Part shown: positions 44,649-56,860 of the stretch, in pieces
Layout: every line of letters begins with the position of its first letter
How positions within the stretch are numbered: position 1 is the stretch's first letter
Assembly: GCA_946902985.2 (NCBI GenBank)
Contig: OX336391.1
Coordinates: forward strand, 74,997,947 to 75,061,946
Direction of reading: 5' to 3'
From: Meconema thalassinum
Taxonomy: Eukaryota > Arthropoda > Insecta > Orthoptera > Tettigoniidae
DNA: 64,000 nucleotides
Made by a program: the position numbers and the translations under genes
Notes under the pieces: generated by a model
Database searches by the model: none
Seen by the model: the letters and a program-made list of their open reading frames with translations, nothing else
Told to the model about the DNA's origin: nothing

Positions 44649-45881
44649 ATGGCCGACAACAATAGTGTTTTCAATTTAATTGACTTAAGCGATAACCTTG
44701 TGAATTTGGAGAGTTCCTCTGGGGTTGAACGTGAATCACCTCTGTTTACTAGGTCTGAGGTTTTGGGATCGATTACCAGTAGTAGTTTGCCTGACCCTCT
44801 GTTGCCTGGCGCTGGCTCGTCCATACCACTTAGTCCTGCATACGGTCATTCTTCTCATGTTAGGTCACCTAATGATTTCCTGGGTCCTGCCGACCCATTG
44901 CATCCCAGTTCTTTCTCTAGTAATATAAATGTTTTGTCGCCTGTAGAGGGTGTGCGAGCGGGCTACCCTGGTAACAATGTCTCTATTCCTAATGCTACGT
45001 TCTCACCTACCGTTAATTATGGGTCGATTCCTCATCCTATTTCTGGTTTCTTAACTAAATTAAAGCATATTAAGGCTTTCACGGCCCGGATTATTATATA
45101 AACAATTCATGCTTTTGGGCTAATGCCGTGTATATTTTTAATTTAAACCATACGTTTCGGAGAAACCTTGCCTCCTTTTTCAATGGAAATTAAAGCATGA
45201 ATTGTTCATAAATTAAAGCATTTCAACCTTGATGACGTTACCCAAGTGGTACAATTTTTAAAGCAAGTGGTCGAGTTGGGTAACCATGCCTCGATTTTTG
45301 GGATGTCGGAAATTCAGATTTTCCAACTTTTGTATCCAGTTGCATCCGGTATGCTGCGCGATAAGCTTGTTGAAGCTATCCACCTCCGCATGTCCTTAGC
45401 CATGTTTATTAGGGAAGTGTTGTGGTTTTTTGTCCCTGCGAGCGCCCTAAGTGCTCTCGAGCAAAAGTTCCTTTATCGTGTCCAAAGGCTGGACGAGTCC
45501 CTTAGCGACTATGTCAGCGACATTAAGGTGTATGCCCAGGTTTTTGCATCCCCTTTAACAGAGCGACAGTTGGTGTCATCAATTGTGAATGGGTTTTCGC
45601 CTCAATATAGGTCATCCATGACTATGTGTACCAGGCCTTCGTCATTTGTCGAGCTGAAATAGGTCGTTATAGAGGCTATGGCTGTGAAGCATGCAGATTC
45701 CCTTCGTGTAGCTAATGTTCCTCCTCCTTCCTTGATGTCTTGTCCCCCTCCTTCCTTGATGTCTCGCCCCCCACCTAAGGTTATGTTTCATCCTCGACCT
45801 AATATTAAGTGCCACTCGTGCGGTGGAGTGGGACATGTCAAGAAGGTGTGTCCGAGTAACCAGGCTGTGTATCGCCAATGA
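44649..45881 (+). pseudogene. Gypsy gag, with in-frame stop and small insertion
   Basis: From ATG 44649 (MADNNSVFNLIDLSDNL). The frame is open to an insertion at about 45069-45210, continues in the same frame with a gag-like helical region (RVQRLDESLSDYVSDIKV), meets a TAG at 45660-45662, and ends with a proline-rich stretch and a CCHC zinc knuckle, CHSCGGVGHVKKVC. The terminal TGA is at 45879-45881. Gag would form the intracellular particle and bind RNA through the knuckle. The stop and insertion disable this copy. The frame is the same as that of the first part of pol. Confidence 0.8.
45069..45210. mobile_element. ~140-bp insertion in gag with 13-bp target duplication
   Basis: The sequence 'taaattaaagcat' occurs at both ends (about 45056-45068 and 45212-45224). 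The insert contains 'tttcggagaaaccttgcctc'. Parts of the two ends are complementary ('aattcatgctttt' and 'aaagcatgaattg'), so a small hairpin-type non-autonomous element is likely. Removing it in thought leaves the gag frame intact, which shows it came after the Gypsy insertion or into its parent. Confidence 0.6.
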
Positions 45882-48800
45882 CGGAACGTTGAGGAGACCA
45901 ATTCGGGTGTTACTTCCAAGGATATTTCTGTGTGTAAGAATTTAGGAAAACCCTGTGAAGTTTCTGGTCGCCCTACCAATGATAGTCTTGATAACTCTAT
46001 GAAAACTAATTCATCACGTGCTAATTCTGCTTATGTCGCTGACCTACCTAACCTGTCGGTGAGCAATGTCGTGGCAAGTCAGCCTATTTCTAAACGTTGT
46101 GTGAATCCTATGGTGCGGGTGTCCTCGTCACCTAATTGTAATCGTGTTAGAGTGAGTAATGATTTTGGAATTTCTCCTGTGGCTAAAGGAATATCCACGT
46201 TTATTGAAATTTGTGTTAATGACGAGCCCGTTTCTGCATTGCTTGATTCTGGTAGTGTCGCATCCTTTATAAGCGAGGACTGGTTTTTATCTATGAAGAG
46301 TGTTTGCAAATTTCCTGAGTTAGAGCCTAACAATGAATCTTTTATTTCGGCAAATTGTTCAAACTTAAGTATTTTGGGTAGTATGACAGTCAAAATTCAT
46401 ATTCTAAATTTTTCTTGGAAATTTAAATTTTTGGTTGCCAGAAATCTTTCTTGTGCTGTGGTCATTGGAGCAAATTTCATGTCACACGTTGGTATGCTTC
46501 TTGATTTTGGTGATCGCAACTTATGGTTTAAGTTTAATCCACAGAGTAAATTATCATTTAACCCGGTTTTATCTTCTCCTGCTGTCAATTCTGTTAGTGA
46601 ACCTATGACTATTGAGGATCTCGATCTGGAAAATTTAACGAGTCTTCAAAAGGATGCCATTCAGAGGTTATGTCAGGAGTATGGCGATGTATTTACTGAC
46701 AAGTTGGGTGTAACCCATTTGATGGAGTACAAGATTGAGCTAACCGATTCTGTGCCGGTGCGTTCCAGCCCGTATCGCCTTGCCCCGCCCAAGATGGCTG
46801 AACTTCGTAAGATTATCGATAAGATGTTAGAGGAAGGTGTAATCCAACCCTCTATCTCTGCCTACTCTTCCCCTGTATTTCTTGTGCCAAAACCTAACGG
46901 TGGTATTCGGCCGGTGGTCGACTATAGGGCTCTTAATCAAAAAGTTGTTTTGCAGTCCATTCCTTTGCCGGACCTTCACATGTTTTAGTTGGTTTCGCAA
47001 CGCGAAGGTGTTCACGATCCTCGATTTAAATTCTTCCTACTTCCAAATTCCCCTCTCTCCTGAATCCAGGCATGTTACTGCTTTTTCCACTGACTGGAAC
47101 CTGTTTGAATATGCCCGTGTCCCGTTTGGCCTATCCACCGGAGCTGCTGTGTTGAGTAGACTTCTGGACAAGGTATTTTCAGAAATTAAATTCAAGTTTG
47201 TGTACCACTGCCTTGACGATGTGATCTATTCCGAGTCCTTCGAGGAACACGTTGATCATCTGAAAATTGTACTTGATCGGTTGCGTGACGCTGGACTTAC
47301 CGTCAAATTGTCCAAGGTTTCCTTTGCCAAGCCCAAAATTTCCTTCTTGGGTCATATTGTTTCTGAATCTGGTATCTCACTGGACCAAACTCGTACGCAG
47401 GCCATCAGAGATTTTAAACCACCCAAGAACGCCAAGGGTGTTGCTCGCTACATTGGTATGGTCAACTTCTTCCGTAAGTTTATCAGTAACTTTGCCGACC
47501 GTGCTGCTCCTCTAAATCAATTACGCAAAAAGGCTGTGAAGTTCGAGTCGGGTCCCTCTCAGCAAGCAGCCTTCGAAGATCTTAAGCTTGCGCTCTCTAA
47601 CGCCCCTGTGTTAGCCATTCCGGATTTTGGGAAGCAGTTCATTGTGCAGACTGATGCGTCTGGTCGTGGTGTTGGTTGTGTCCTACTGCAGGAATCTGAT
47701 CTGGGTAGGCAACCCATTGCATACGCTTCTCGTACCTTAACGGACGCAGAGAGGAAGTATTCCATTTACGAACTTGAGGGTTTAGCTGTGTTGTTTGCTC
47801 TAGAAAAATTCCGTATGTATCTTGAGCACACTAAGTTTCTCCTTGAGACCGATAACCAAGCCTTGAGCTGGGTCTTAGGGAAACCCCGCAAAACTGGTAG
47901 AATTGCTAGGTGGGCAACTAGGATTCTGTCGTTCCAGTTCACTGTCCAACATATTCGTGGGTCCGAAAATGCGGTAGCTGATTCTTTAAGCCGCATGTAC
48001 GAGGAAACAGCTGAAGAGGATGTTCAGGAATGCGAACCCGTCAACCTTGTATCTACTGTAAATTGTGTCAATGCCGTTCTTAGCAATTCCCCTGTGCTTT
48101 TTGAGGATGTGAGACGATTCCAGAAAGAAGACCCCTCCTTATCTAGCCTTATTGACCGAATCAATTCTGGTGAAGTGATCAAGCCCTACTCTCTGAAGGA
48201 CGGTGTATTGTGTTGTTCGTCTCGTCATGACCGCCTTCCTAAAATTATGCTCCCGTCGATCCTCATTCCGGAAATCTTTCGTTACTATCATGAATCCCCT
48301 ATTGGTGGTCACCTAGGAGTATTCAAGACCCGAGCTAAAATCAGACAGTTTTTCATTTGGCAAGGTATGGATGGCGACATCAGGAGACTCATTAGGAATT
48401 GTGCGGCATGCAGTATTAGCAAACCTCCGGTTTCTACTAAGGTTGGCCTGTTGTCATCTGAACCGGCATCTAGACCCATGGAGAGGCTTTTTATCGACCA
48501 TGTTGGACCGTTCCCTCGCTCTGGTCGGGGAAACCAATTTGCGCTTGTTTGCACTGACGGTTTCACCCGGTTTAGTTGGATTTTCCCCACCAGACAGGCT
48601 ACGACCAGTTCCGTCATAAAGTGTCTTAATTCCATCTTCTCGTCTTTTGGGCCGTGTCAGTATCTGGTGTCAGATAATGCCAAGTGCTTTGTATCTCATC
48701 AGTTCCGTCAATTCTTATTTGATTATGCTATTTCGCATGTAACCACCACTCCCTATTTTCCTAACCCGTCTCTCGCTGAGCGAGTCAATCGTAATCTCCG

Positions 48801-49326
48801 TTCTGCTCTGATTGCTTTCCACCACGACGACCATTCCAAGTGGGATTCTAATTTGCATTGGCTCAATTTTGCTTTCAACACCGCCGTGCATGAGAGCACG
48901 CAAGCCACCCCTTTTTCGTTAATGTTTTCCTTTATGGCTAATTCTCCGTTGTCCAACCTGTGGAACCTGCACAATCTCCTTCCTGACAGTTTCACGCCCG
49001 AGGATATGAGGGCGAAATTCGACAAGGGTAGAGAGAATATTAAGGTATCCCATGACCAACTTGCCAGGCGACACAATGCCTGTCGCAAGCCAGCTGATTT
49101 GGAAATTGGTGATGTTGTGTACGTCCGCAATTTCGAGCCCAAGGGCGTCAGTAATCTTGTCTCAAGCAAGTTAACCCCTCGTTTTAAAGGCCCATGTTAT
49201 GTAGAGGCATTCTTGACTCCTGTTACTCTTCTTGTTCGAAACCCTAAGGCCAACAAAATTTCTAGAGTGCATCTATCGCACATTAAGCGAGGTGGAGAGG
49301 TGTCTAATGAGGAAATGCTATCGTAA
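45882..49326 (+). pseudogene. Gypsy pol: protease, RT, RNase H, integrase; one frameshift
   Basis: The reading frame continues from gag across the TGA at 45879-45881. The aspartic protease active site is LLDSGSVASFIS (about 46235). RT begins near 46700, with RPVVDYRALNQ. A one-base shift near 46980 changes frame, and an 814-codon frame reaches 49326. It contains ILDLNSSYFQIPL, the RT catalytic region VYHCLDDVIYSES (about 47200), RNase H with FIVQTDASGRGVGCVLLQ, the integrase HHCC region (HESPIGGH ... CAAC, about 48290-48420), and the D,D,E residues in FIDHVGPF, LVSDNAKCF and SLAERVNRN. The usual Tyr before LDD is Cys here. Products would carry out reverse transcription and integration. Confidence 0.9.
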
Positions 49327-50202
49327 ATTTTGTAAAACAAATTTGTATAATGTAGAGTATCCCTAACCTTCATTGAAGCCTACAGGCATCTGTTCCTTCT
49401 GGAATTTTGAACTGGATATGAAAACTCTGGTGGGATACAAAATGTAAATGTTGGGAAGTTCCCATTGTAATGGCAAATTGTAAAGGTGTACCTAATTTTG
49501 ATGTTTCATAGGAGATGCTAACATGTAAGTTGGGCTCGGTGGGAGACCTAACTCATGGTAACTTTGTATTCCTGTTCCCTTTGGGAATTGTAGTGGTCAT
49601 TCCTCTACCGTAGTTCCTTCGAAATGTATTGTCATCTAACTCATGTAATCTTGTAATGTACTTCGAATCTGTAAAAAGGTAAACTTGTTAATGAAATTTT
49701 GTAAGCACGGATCTAGGGCATGGTCAAAAATTTTCTTCATATAAATTCAACTTGTTTCTCTTTTGTAAAATGTAGTAAGATATTGTAAATTCTGTAATCC
49801 TTTTTTGAAATTAGATTAACTTCGGTTTTGTAAATGGCTGCCCACGCGTCACATAATATATTGCACATTGCTTCCACCTACTTCGTTTAAAGCGAACTAC
49901 ATTGGACTTGTTGAAAATTTTCCTAACGTGTTTCGGACTCTGAAAGCACTGCTGGTGCTGGTGTACTGAATTTCTGAAGATTTTTGGACACAGTGATGCT
50001 GTTGACTAAGTGGTTTGCGAGGTGATCAATTATCCCATCACTGATAATCTGACCCTGCATTCTTCCTAACCAAAACGATGCGGTTTCTTCCATCAATTGG
50101 AGTTAACAGGTGAACATTATCTTCGGGAAACATCTCTGGTGAATCGACTAGTTAAGGAGTACTGTCTATGCCTTGGCATATTCGTGAACGGTGTTCACGC
50201 TT

Positions 50203-50215
50203 AAGGGAGGGAGAC
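50203..50215 (+). other. polypurine tract of the Gypsy element
   Basis: The purine-rich AAGGGAGGGAGA run ends directly at the 3' LTR start (TGATACG, 50216), as expected for the plus-strand primer. Confidence 0.8.
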
Positions 50216-52154
50216 TGATACGTGCAAGGGCACGTCCCTACGCTTTCAAACATGTATATACCCTTGGATTGTAACATCTCGACATTTGAAACGACCGCCT
50301 GGTGACTTGCTTCCCATTTTGAACACGAGATGGTAGCACCTGTCGGACTTTGGAAAGATTTCAAGTGGTTCCTGTGTCTCCCCACTAGGTTGTGTGGGCT
50401 GCGCCTTATTAAACTCTTTATACGCATGACATAATTGAAAGACAATCATATTATTCGTCTTAAAACAAATGCCGGTGTATTCATGATACCGCCAAATTAT
50501 GAACTTATTTATGACATTGTTGTTTTGAGGTGTCACTCCGTGATTGGACAATATTATTTACATGTATACAGTTCGAAAATGACACGCAAAAATTCTCCGC
50601 CATTTTGTGTAGGCCATTAGAGGTCGTGAAGTAAACATCAAGCCGACTGGTCGTGAAAGGTGTCTCCGTTGATGGGGGCTTTGGCCCCCATTCTCCACGA
50701 AATCTAAATTTATTCAAGAAAAAGGGAACGCCTGTGCTACATAAGGTTTAATTTCATCGTTCCGCCGTGAAGAGGAAATGTGCAAAGTTAATCGCAACTG
50801 GATGCGATCGAGTGCTGTCATCTACACGAGGCATGGGCGTGTTAGCCATTTTTTTGTGAAGCACTTGTAGTTACGTAAAATTATGTGTTAATTACTTTAT
50901 TATTATTGTGTCTCCACTGTGAAGAATTTAAGGTACGTTTTTCTAATTTAATTTATCTAATTATTTTATTTTGGGAGCTCCAATTTTGGCCGTGTATGAA
51001 TGTTGATCTTCTGTTATGTTTTGGCTTGTAGGCCTAAAATTTCTTTTACGTTTTGATAACGTTTCCTTGTATATATTAAGTTTCTTATTATTTTTTTTAC
51101 CTTCTGGAGACACATTTATTAGTTTTTTTTTACGTTTAAATTATTATTTATTTTCATTTGGCAAGCTTGGGATTGTCATTTTTTTTAAATGTATGTAAGA
51201 TCCGTCCAGTTTTAAACGACTTGCATTAATAGTTTTTAGATGTAATTTTTTTTTTTTTTTTGCCGTTCATTTCCTTCTGCTAATGTTTAAATTTATCTTA
51301 TTAATTGTTTGCCGTAATTTCGATCTGGCATGTTTTTTGTGTGGCCATGTCTGTTTGCCGTGATGCATTATGGTCTCGTGGTCAGTCCTTTGGCGCGGGT
51401 CTCAAAAAAAAAAGCAAACGTGTTTGTGTTAGCTTAATCCTTTTTTTTAATGTAATCTTGTTGATGTTAATTTTGTGATTTTTGGTAAATGTCCTTGTGT
51501 TTTCCGCCTTCGTGCTTATCATTTATTTATTTTCTATCCCATTTTTTTTAATTTAATTTATTTCTATCTTTTTGTTTTGGCGTGGCCTGAACATCTGCAT
51601 GCCGGATCGCTATTGCATTCCATTGCAAATTGTCAAGCCCTTTCTCAGTATGTTATGCATGTAATATTTATTTTAACCTTTGGGCTGTTTTACATTTTAA
51701 TTTTAATTTAAGTCTTTTCTTCTCCTTTGGCCTTGCAAACAAGCATGTTTGGCGGTCTCTTTAATTCATTGTAAAATATTGGTGGCTGATGCATGTTCTT
51801 TCTCTGGTGGAGGTGTTCTTTAAATTTTTAATATTAAACCTTTTATTTATCCATTTTTAATCTTTGGTTGTGGCATTATTTCACCGACGGCAGTTCCGTT
51901 GGTTTTTGGGGGGTGTTTGTACGATAGCCTGTGTGTGTTGTCCCCTTCTCCATCTTCCTTCCACCCCTTTTGGAGCTCCTCTGTTGGGACTTGTCTTCTG
52001 GAGGTGATTTTGCTGCGGAAGTGACCCGGACCCCTGAATACAGGTAAGTTGGCCCATCCACGCTCCCCGTTCCCGTCTCATTCTGGTGAAGCAGAGCGTT
52101 GGTTATAGAGTTACCGACGTGCTGCTGGCCAGTGCCGCTCATTGTGGGGTTACA
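50216..52154 (+). repeat. 3' LTR of the Gypsy element
   Basis: 1939 bp, a near-identical match to 42062-44007, ending TTACA and followed by the target duplication ATAAC. Confidence 0.92.
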
Positions 52155-52159
52155 ATAAC

Positions 52160-52640
52160 AATGTACGAAGTCTGCGATTTGCAGATACTGTAGCTGTAAG
52201 AAAATACGCTCCATAATTGCTGTCCACTTCACATTATGGCCACTGTGACGCCTGTTTCATGTCATTTTAACATTCTGTGGTCTTTCATTTATCATTTTGC
52301 ATGGATTTCAGAAACAGTGCATCAATGGTATGAGTACAGTATTCAAACGTATAATTTAATAAATATCGATTAACCAGCGAGGGTTATGAGGATCCAATTT
52401 TCAGTGATTGCCTTCTTAAATTAGGGAACGTAGAACTTGGAATTCTAACTGAAATGTAAATAGTGTTCTATAATCATTTGGTTGAAATAAAAACATAACA
52501 GCTTTTCTCCTTAAGTCTGTCATTATAAACCTATTGGGGAAAGTGCGGTTTATGAACATGCGAGATTTCTCGCCTGGGTCCGCTAGTATAATTTATTCCG
52601 TTAGTCTATTACACTTCAAATGAGTTGCGTTTATTGTTAG
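52160..52640 (+). repeat. left copy of a ~450-bp direct repeat
   Basis: From 'caatgtacgaagtctgcgat' to about 'attacacttc.aatgagttgcg' it matches 53885-54325 at roughly nine positions in ten, with small indels. The Gypsy element is inserted at the very start of this copy. Confidence 0.75.
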
Positions 52641-53068
52641 TACTTACTGTGTGTATAAATGTGAAAGAAAGGGAACTCTTATGTTCTTACGATCTTGAGT
52701 CACGGGACCTTATTTTGTGAGGAATTCAAACGACGATAATTTCACATGATTGACCGTGAATCGAGCCTTGTGCTCCTTGGTCAGAGGCAAGCCACTTGAC
52801 CACTGCCCCACCACGTGTGAAACCCTATTGAATCGTTATTTATTTATTTATTCGTGTCAGAAGTACAAAGTATGTACTTCCATCGTACCATGTACAAGGC
52901 GCATGAGTTTGAATATGATGACTGTAGCATCATGAACATCGCCCAGATGTACAGTAGATATACCATACAATTTATATCTGCATTTTTCATAATGAATACA
53001 TACGACTTCAAACAGTTTCTGTCCAGAATTTAGCCACTTCGATAGCACTTGAATTAGCTTCAGTCAAG

Positions 53069-53524
53069 TCACGGGCACAATGGACAGGAGAAGAGGTGTT
53101 TTGTTGTCTGGGTTGTGCCACAATCACACAGGATTGTCTTGGTCGTAAAATGCCACATATATAAGTTGTCCCTGGATCTTGCAACTTCCATCCGCAGTCT
53201 GTTCAAGGACTTCCAGATTAGCCAGTTCTCTGTGTGACCAGGAGGTAGAGATTCCTTTGGTTCCATCCATTCAGACAGATTGCTGGTCCTCTCCTTCCAC
53301 ACGACAACTCGAGCTGTTGCTGCTGTTCCTTGTAATGGTTGAGTAGTTGTTAGGATGCTATTTCTCGATTTTAATCTCCTCTCAGCAGGTCGATATCCGA
53401 AGAGTGGGTGTGAGGTCATAGCAGATGATTTACTTCTTTCGTTGTTTGCATCCACTTCTCTTCTGATATGAGGCGGAGCAATCCCTGCAAGATAGTGCAC
53501 TTTACTGATGAGAGTTGGCCTCAA
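53069..53524 (-). pseudogene. C-terminal fragment of a Jockey/I-type LINE ORF2
   Basis: A 151-codon minus-strand frame resembles the region after the reverse transcriptase in Jockey-like elements: HYLAGIAPPHIRREVDA, HPLFGYRPAERRLKSR, WKSLNRLRMEVARSRDNL and a terminal cysteine-rich CDCGTTQTTKHLFSCPLC. The N-terminal RT and endonuclease are absent here, so it is a fragment. It lies between two copies of a ~450-bp repeat. Confidence 0.65.
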
Positions 53525-53884
53525 GTTTCCAACTAGATTGTTTATGTTTCAGGTGAAAGGAACATACTTGGGTCTTATTAGGATAGGGCATGAGTTGGTT
53601 ATTGAATCGTTAACTTCTATCGTTGTGAGCTACTGAAGTGATTGCGTTCTGCGACAGTTTTATTATTAACCGATACTTTTCAAATTGATTATTTACTTGG
53701 TGAGCCTTTGTTGTTGGTTTGTTGTGCTGAACACGTAAACAAACACTGACATGGGACAGAGTTAACACTGCGGTCTTGTTGACTTAGCTGATAGGCGGCT
53801 GTTCCTGTACTGATATCTACTTCACTACACATCTCACTCCCAGTAATCTACATACCAGTAGGCTTCATTCAAAACATATTTAAA

Positions 53885-54330
53885 ACAATGTACGAAGTCA
53901 GCGATTTGCAGATACTGTTGCTGTAGGAAAATACGCTCGATAATTGCTGTCCACCTCACATTTTGGTCGCTGTGACGCCAGTTTCCTTTTATTTTAACAT
54001 ACTAAAGTCTTTCATTTACCATTTTGCATGGATTTCCGAAATAAATATCGAATAACCAGCGAGTGATATGATATCCAATTTTCAGTGATTGCCTTCTTAA
54101 GTTAGGGAACGTAGAACTTGGAATTCTAACTGAAATGTAAATAGTGTTCTATATTCATTTGGTTGAAATAAAACATAACAACCTATCTCTTTAAGTCTGT
54201 CATTATAAACCTATTGGGGAAAGAACCTATTGGGGAAATTGCGGTTTATGAACATGCGTGATTTCTCGCACGGGTCCTCTAGTATAATTTATTCCGTTAG
54301 TCTATTACACTTCTGATGAGTTGCGTTTAC
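53885..54330 (+). repeat. right copy of the ~450-bp direct repeat
   Basis: Matches 52160-52640 in the same orientation. It has an internal duplication of 'cctattggggaaag' near 54211-54237 that is absent from the left copy. The pair could be LTR-like ends of a degraded element or two independent insertions. Confidence 0.7.
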
Positions 54331-56860
54331 ATCTGAAGGAGCTCTCCTGGGAACTGTGTCTAGAATACTTACAATATCGAGAAACAATGTATTACCTATC
54401 CTGGGAGATGAAGATGAGAATAGGCAGCATTCTAACAGAGCGCATTTAACAAACTGAAGTTTAATGTGAACAGTCTGCAGTATCAAGGCGAAAAACCGGA
54501 CCTGGTCGTTGTGCCTACTGTGATTGGCGCAACCTAGTGCAGCACATGTCAGTCATGGAGCACACAGTTTCAACATGTGTCGCATGCACAACGGAAGGGA
54601 GTGAAAACGAATGAAGGACTCAAGTATAGCCCATTAAAACGTTTTTGTTGTATTGTTCTTGCAGTTACTGCTTTTCCATAATTATTAGAAATAGTCGTTT
54701 ACTTGACAGTTTTAATGAATGTGACTGCATTATGATATTCATCAAATTTTGTAACGTTGTTTTTTAAATAGCAAAAATCCAGAAGATTCCCTGTAAAACA
54801 AATTTGAAACAATAAAATTAATCTCAAAACAAACAAAAGTTATAAAAAATAAATCCAAACCTCGGAAATAATCATCACAGTAAAGTAATGCGTCATTTGA
54901 AACAATCTAGTCTAAAAGTCCCAGCGCGACCTCTCATTTCTGACGAGTCAATGCGACCTCTCCCCAGTTAAGACATTCATATCGATGATTCACTATTTAT
55001 TACAATTACAATGACGAAACGCAGAAAATATGTAGGCTCACATAAAAGTCATCCTCTGCAGACGTTGACAAATAAAAGGTTTCATTTATTCAAGGTGGTG
55101 CAAGGGCAAACTTTTAATGTTCAAATCAGTCCTCTGGTGGCAAGAGCTGAATTGCAACGAAACTTACTAAACAACAGGTTCTATATAGCGTACAACTCTT
55201 ATCGATTACAAGAACATTCAATTATAATGAGGAAATGAGTAACAACTATACTACTATATATTTAGGAGAATGTAGCCTACATGTTCACGACTGAACTTGT
55301 TTTATTTCGGATGGTAATCATTGTAATATTAGTTCATTTGTTAGTACAGAGAGCACTGGCTGGATGTTATGTTATTGTTGTTTTAAGGGGTGGCACAGTG
55401 AGTCCATCTGCCACATCGTGCTTAATGTTTTGTGCGCTTAAATTTTGGGACGGTAATTTTTGTGATGTTAATGCATTTTCATTTGAGACTGCTCTGTCTT
55501 CTAGCGTCTACAATATTACCAGTTAGCATTGCATCTCCTCTGCTCATACACCTTTCTTTTTCAAATCGTTGAACACTGACTCTATTAGGCAAGATGACTG
55601 CCGTCTTCGACACAAAAGGTAGCAAAGAACACACACGATATGAGCAAGTGATATGTGGTAAATGTACTCAAGATAGATGTGGACATGTAACATGGATATG
55701 TTTTTGGACTAGGGTTCTATGTGAAATTAGCGCGCCCAAAATTCCGATACTTAGTTGCAACAAGCGCACTTAGTTCCCACTCGTTGAAGGATGTGAAGCG
55801 ATACTTGAACAAGTGGCATTCTAAAAGTGTTAAGTCACAAGAGCCAAGAACTGTTATATATTTATTTATTGCTTCCAACAGACTAAAACTCCAGTTACTG
55901 GAGAATGACCAATTTTACGTAGCATGATCACAATTACATGATAAATATTAAAGAAACCACAAACAATTATAATACACCTGTTCACAATGTACAATACTCA
56001 ACATAATAACTAGATAATGTTAGACTATTCTTTATAGCTAAATTAAACTAAAAGGAAGATACATAAATGTATGGTGATTGTTAACTTGACAAATTTAAAG
56101 TAAACTTAAATTAAATTAAGAGCGTTAAATATATAAATACTCTGTGATTAGTAAAGGAAGAAAACAACAAATTATTAAATGTATTAACACCTGGTGATTA
56201 TCACTTGATACTATTGTGCAGATGGTCTAGGTTTCAGGGTTCATTCTAGTTACATAAAGTATAATGCATAGATTTCGACATTTTATCAGACATCTTTCAA
56301 AATCAAGATGTATTTGTGTTATTCACTTATGCATTGACTTTTTTTTACTGTTGCAAATATGGAGTGAAATCGAACATTTCGAAATGCACGCTGATGAGAT
56401 TAGCTGTCCGGCAAATTGTAAGAAATGGCGAGGTTTGTTGAGAGCACGTTCTTGGTTTGGGGCCGACTGGCAAACCACGTTGTCTGAGATTCAGCCTCCA
56501 GGTATTAAAATTGATGTAATTTGGAAATTCGTCATTATCGATAATATTATTTATAAGCTTATAAAGAAATATCTGTTGGGATATTTCTCTTCTTTCCGAT
56601 AAGCTAGCCTGTTTAAATAAAACACTTGGATCATTTCAGTGTAAGAGATTCCATCTGATATTGCAAAAATTCTATGCATTCTATAATAGAGATACCTAAT
56701 GAGACTTTTCTGATTTTTTTCAATATGGATCTTATAAGTAAAATAACTAGGAAGCAAGACGATGCATATACAAGTTAAGTTCTATTTAAGGATAGATATA
56801 ACATTAACAGTAACATTATATTTCGGTAGACTGTAGCATTTACTATACGATTGTAGCACA
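54331..56860. other. 2.5 kb with no recognised gene
   Basis: Short frames at 55011-55238, 55721-55927 and 56264-56602 have ordinary composition but no motif I can name; the last (112 codons) includes a hydrophobic stretch and CPANCKKW. AT-rich, no repeat detected. Confidence 0.4.

Larger units (their letters stand above)
42062..52154 (+). mobile_element. Ty3/Gypsy LTR retrotransposon, nearly complete
   Basis: The two LTRs (42062-44007 and 50216-52154) begin TGATACG and end TTACA and are nearly identical along their length. They are flanked by a 5-bp target duplication, ATAAC (42057-42061 and 52155-52159). A primer site follows the 5' LTR, and a purine tract precedes the 3' LTR. The internal region carries gag with a CCHC knuckle and pol ordered protease, reverse transcriptase, RNase H, integrase, the order that defines Ty3/Gypsy. 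High LTR similarity implies a fairly recent insertion, yet gag and pol carry a stop, an insertion and a frameshift. Confidence 0.92.
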
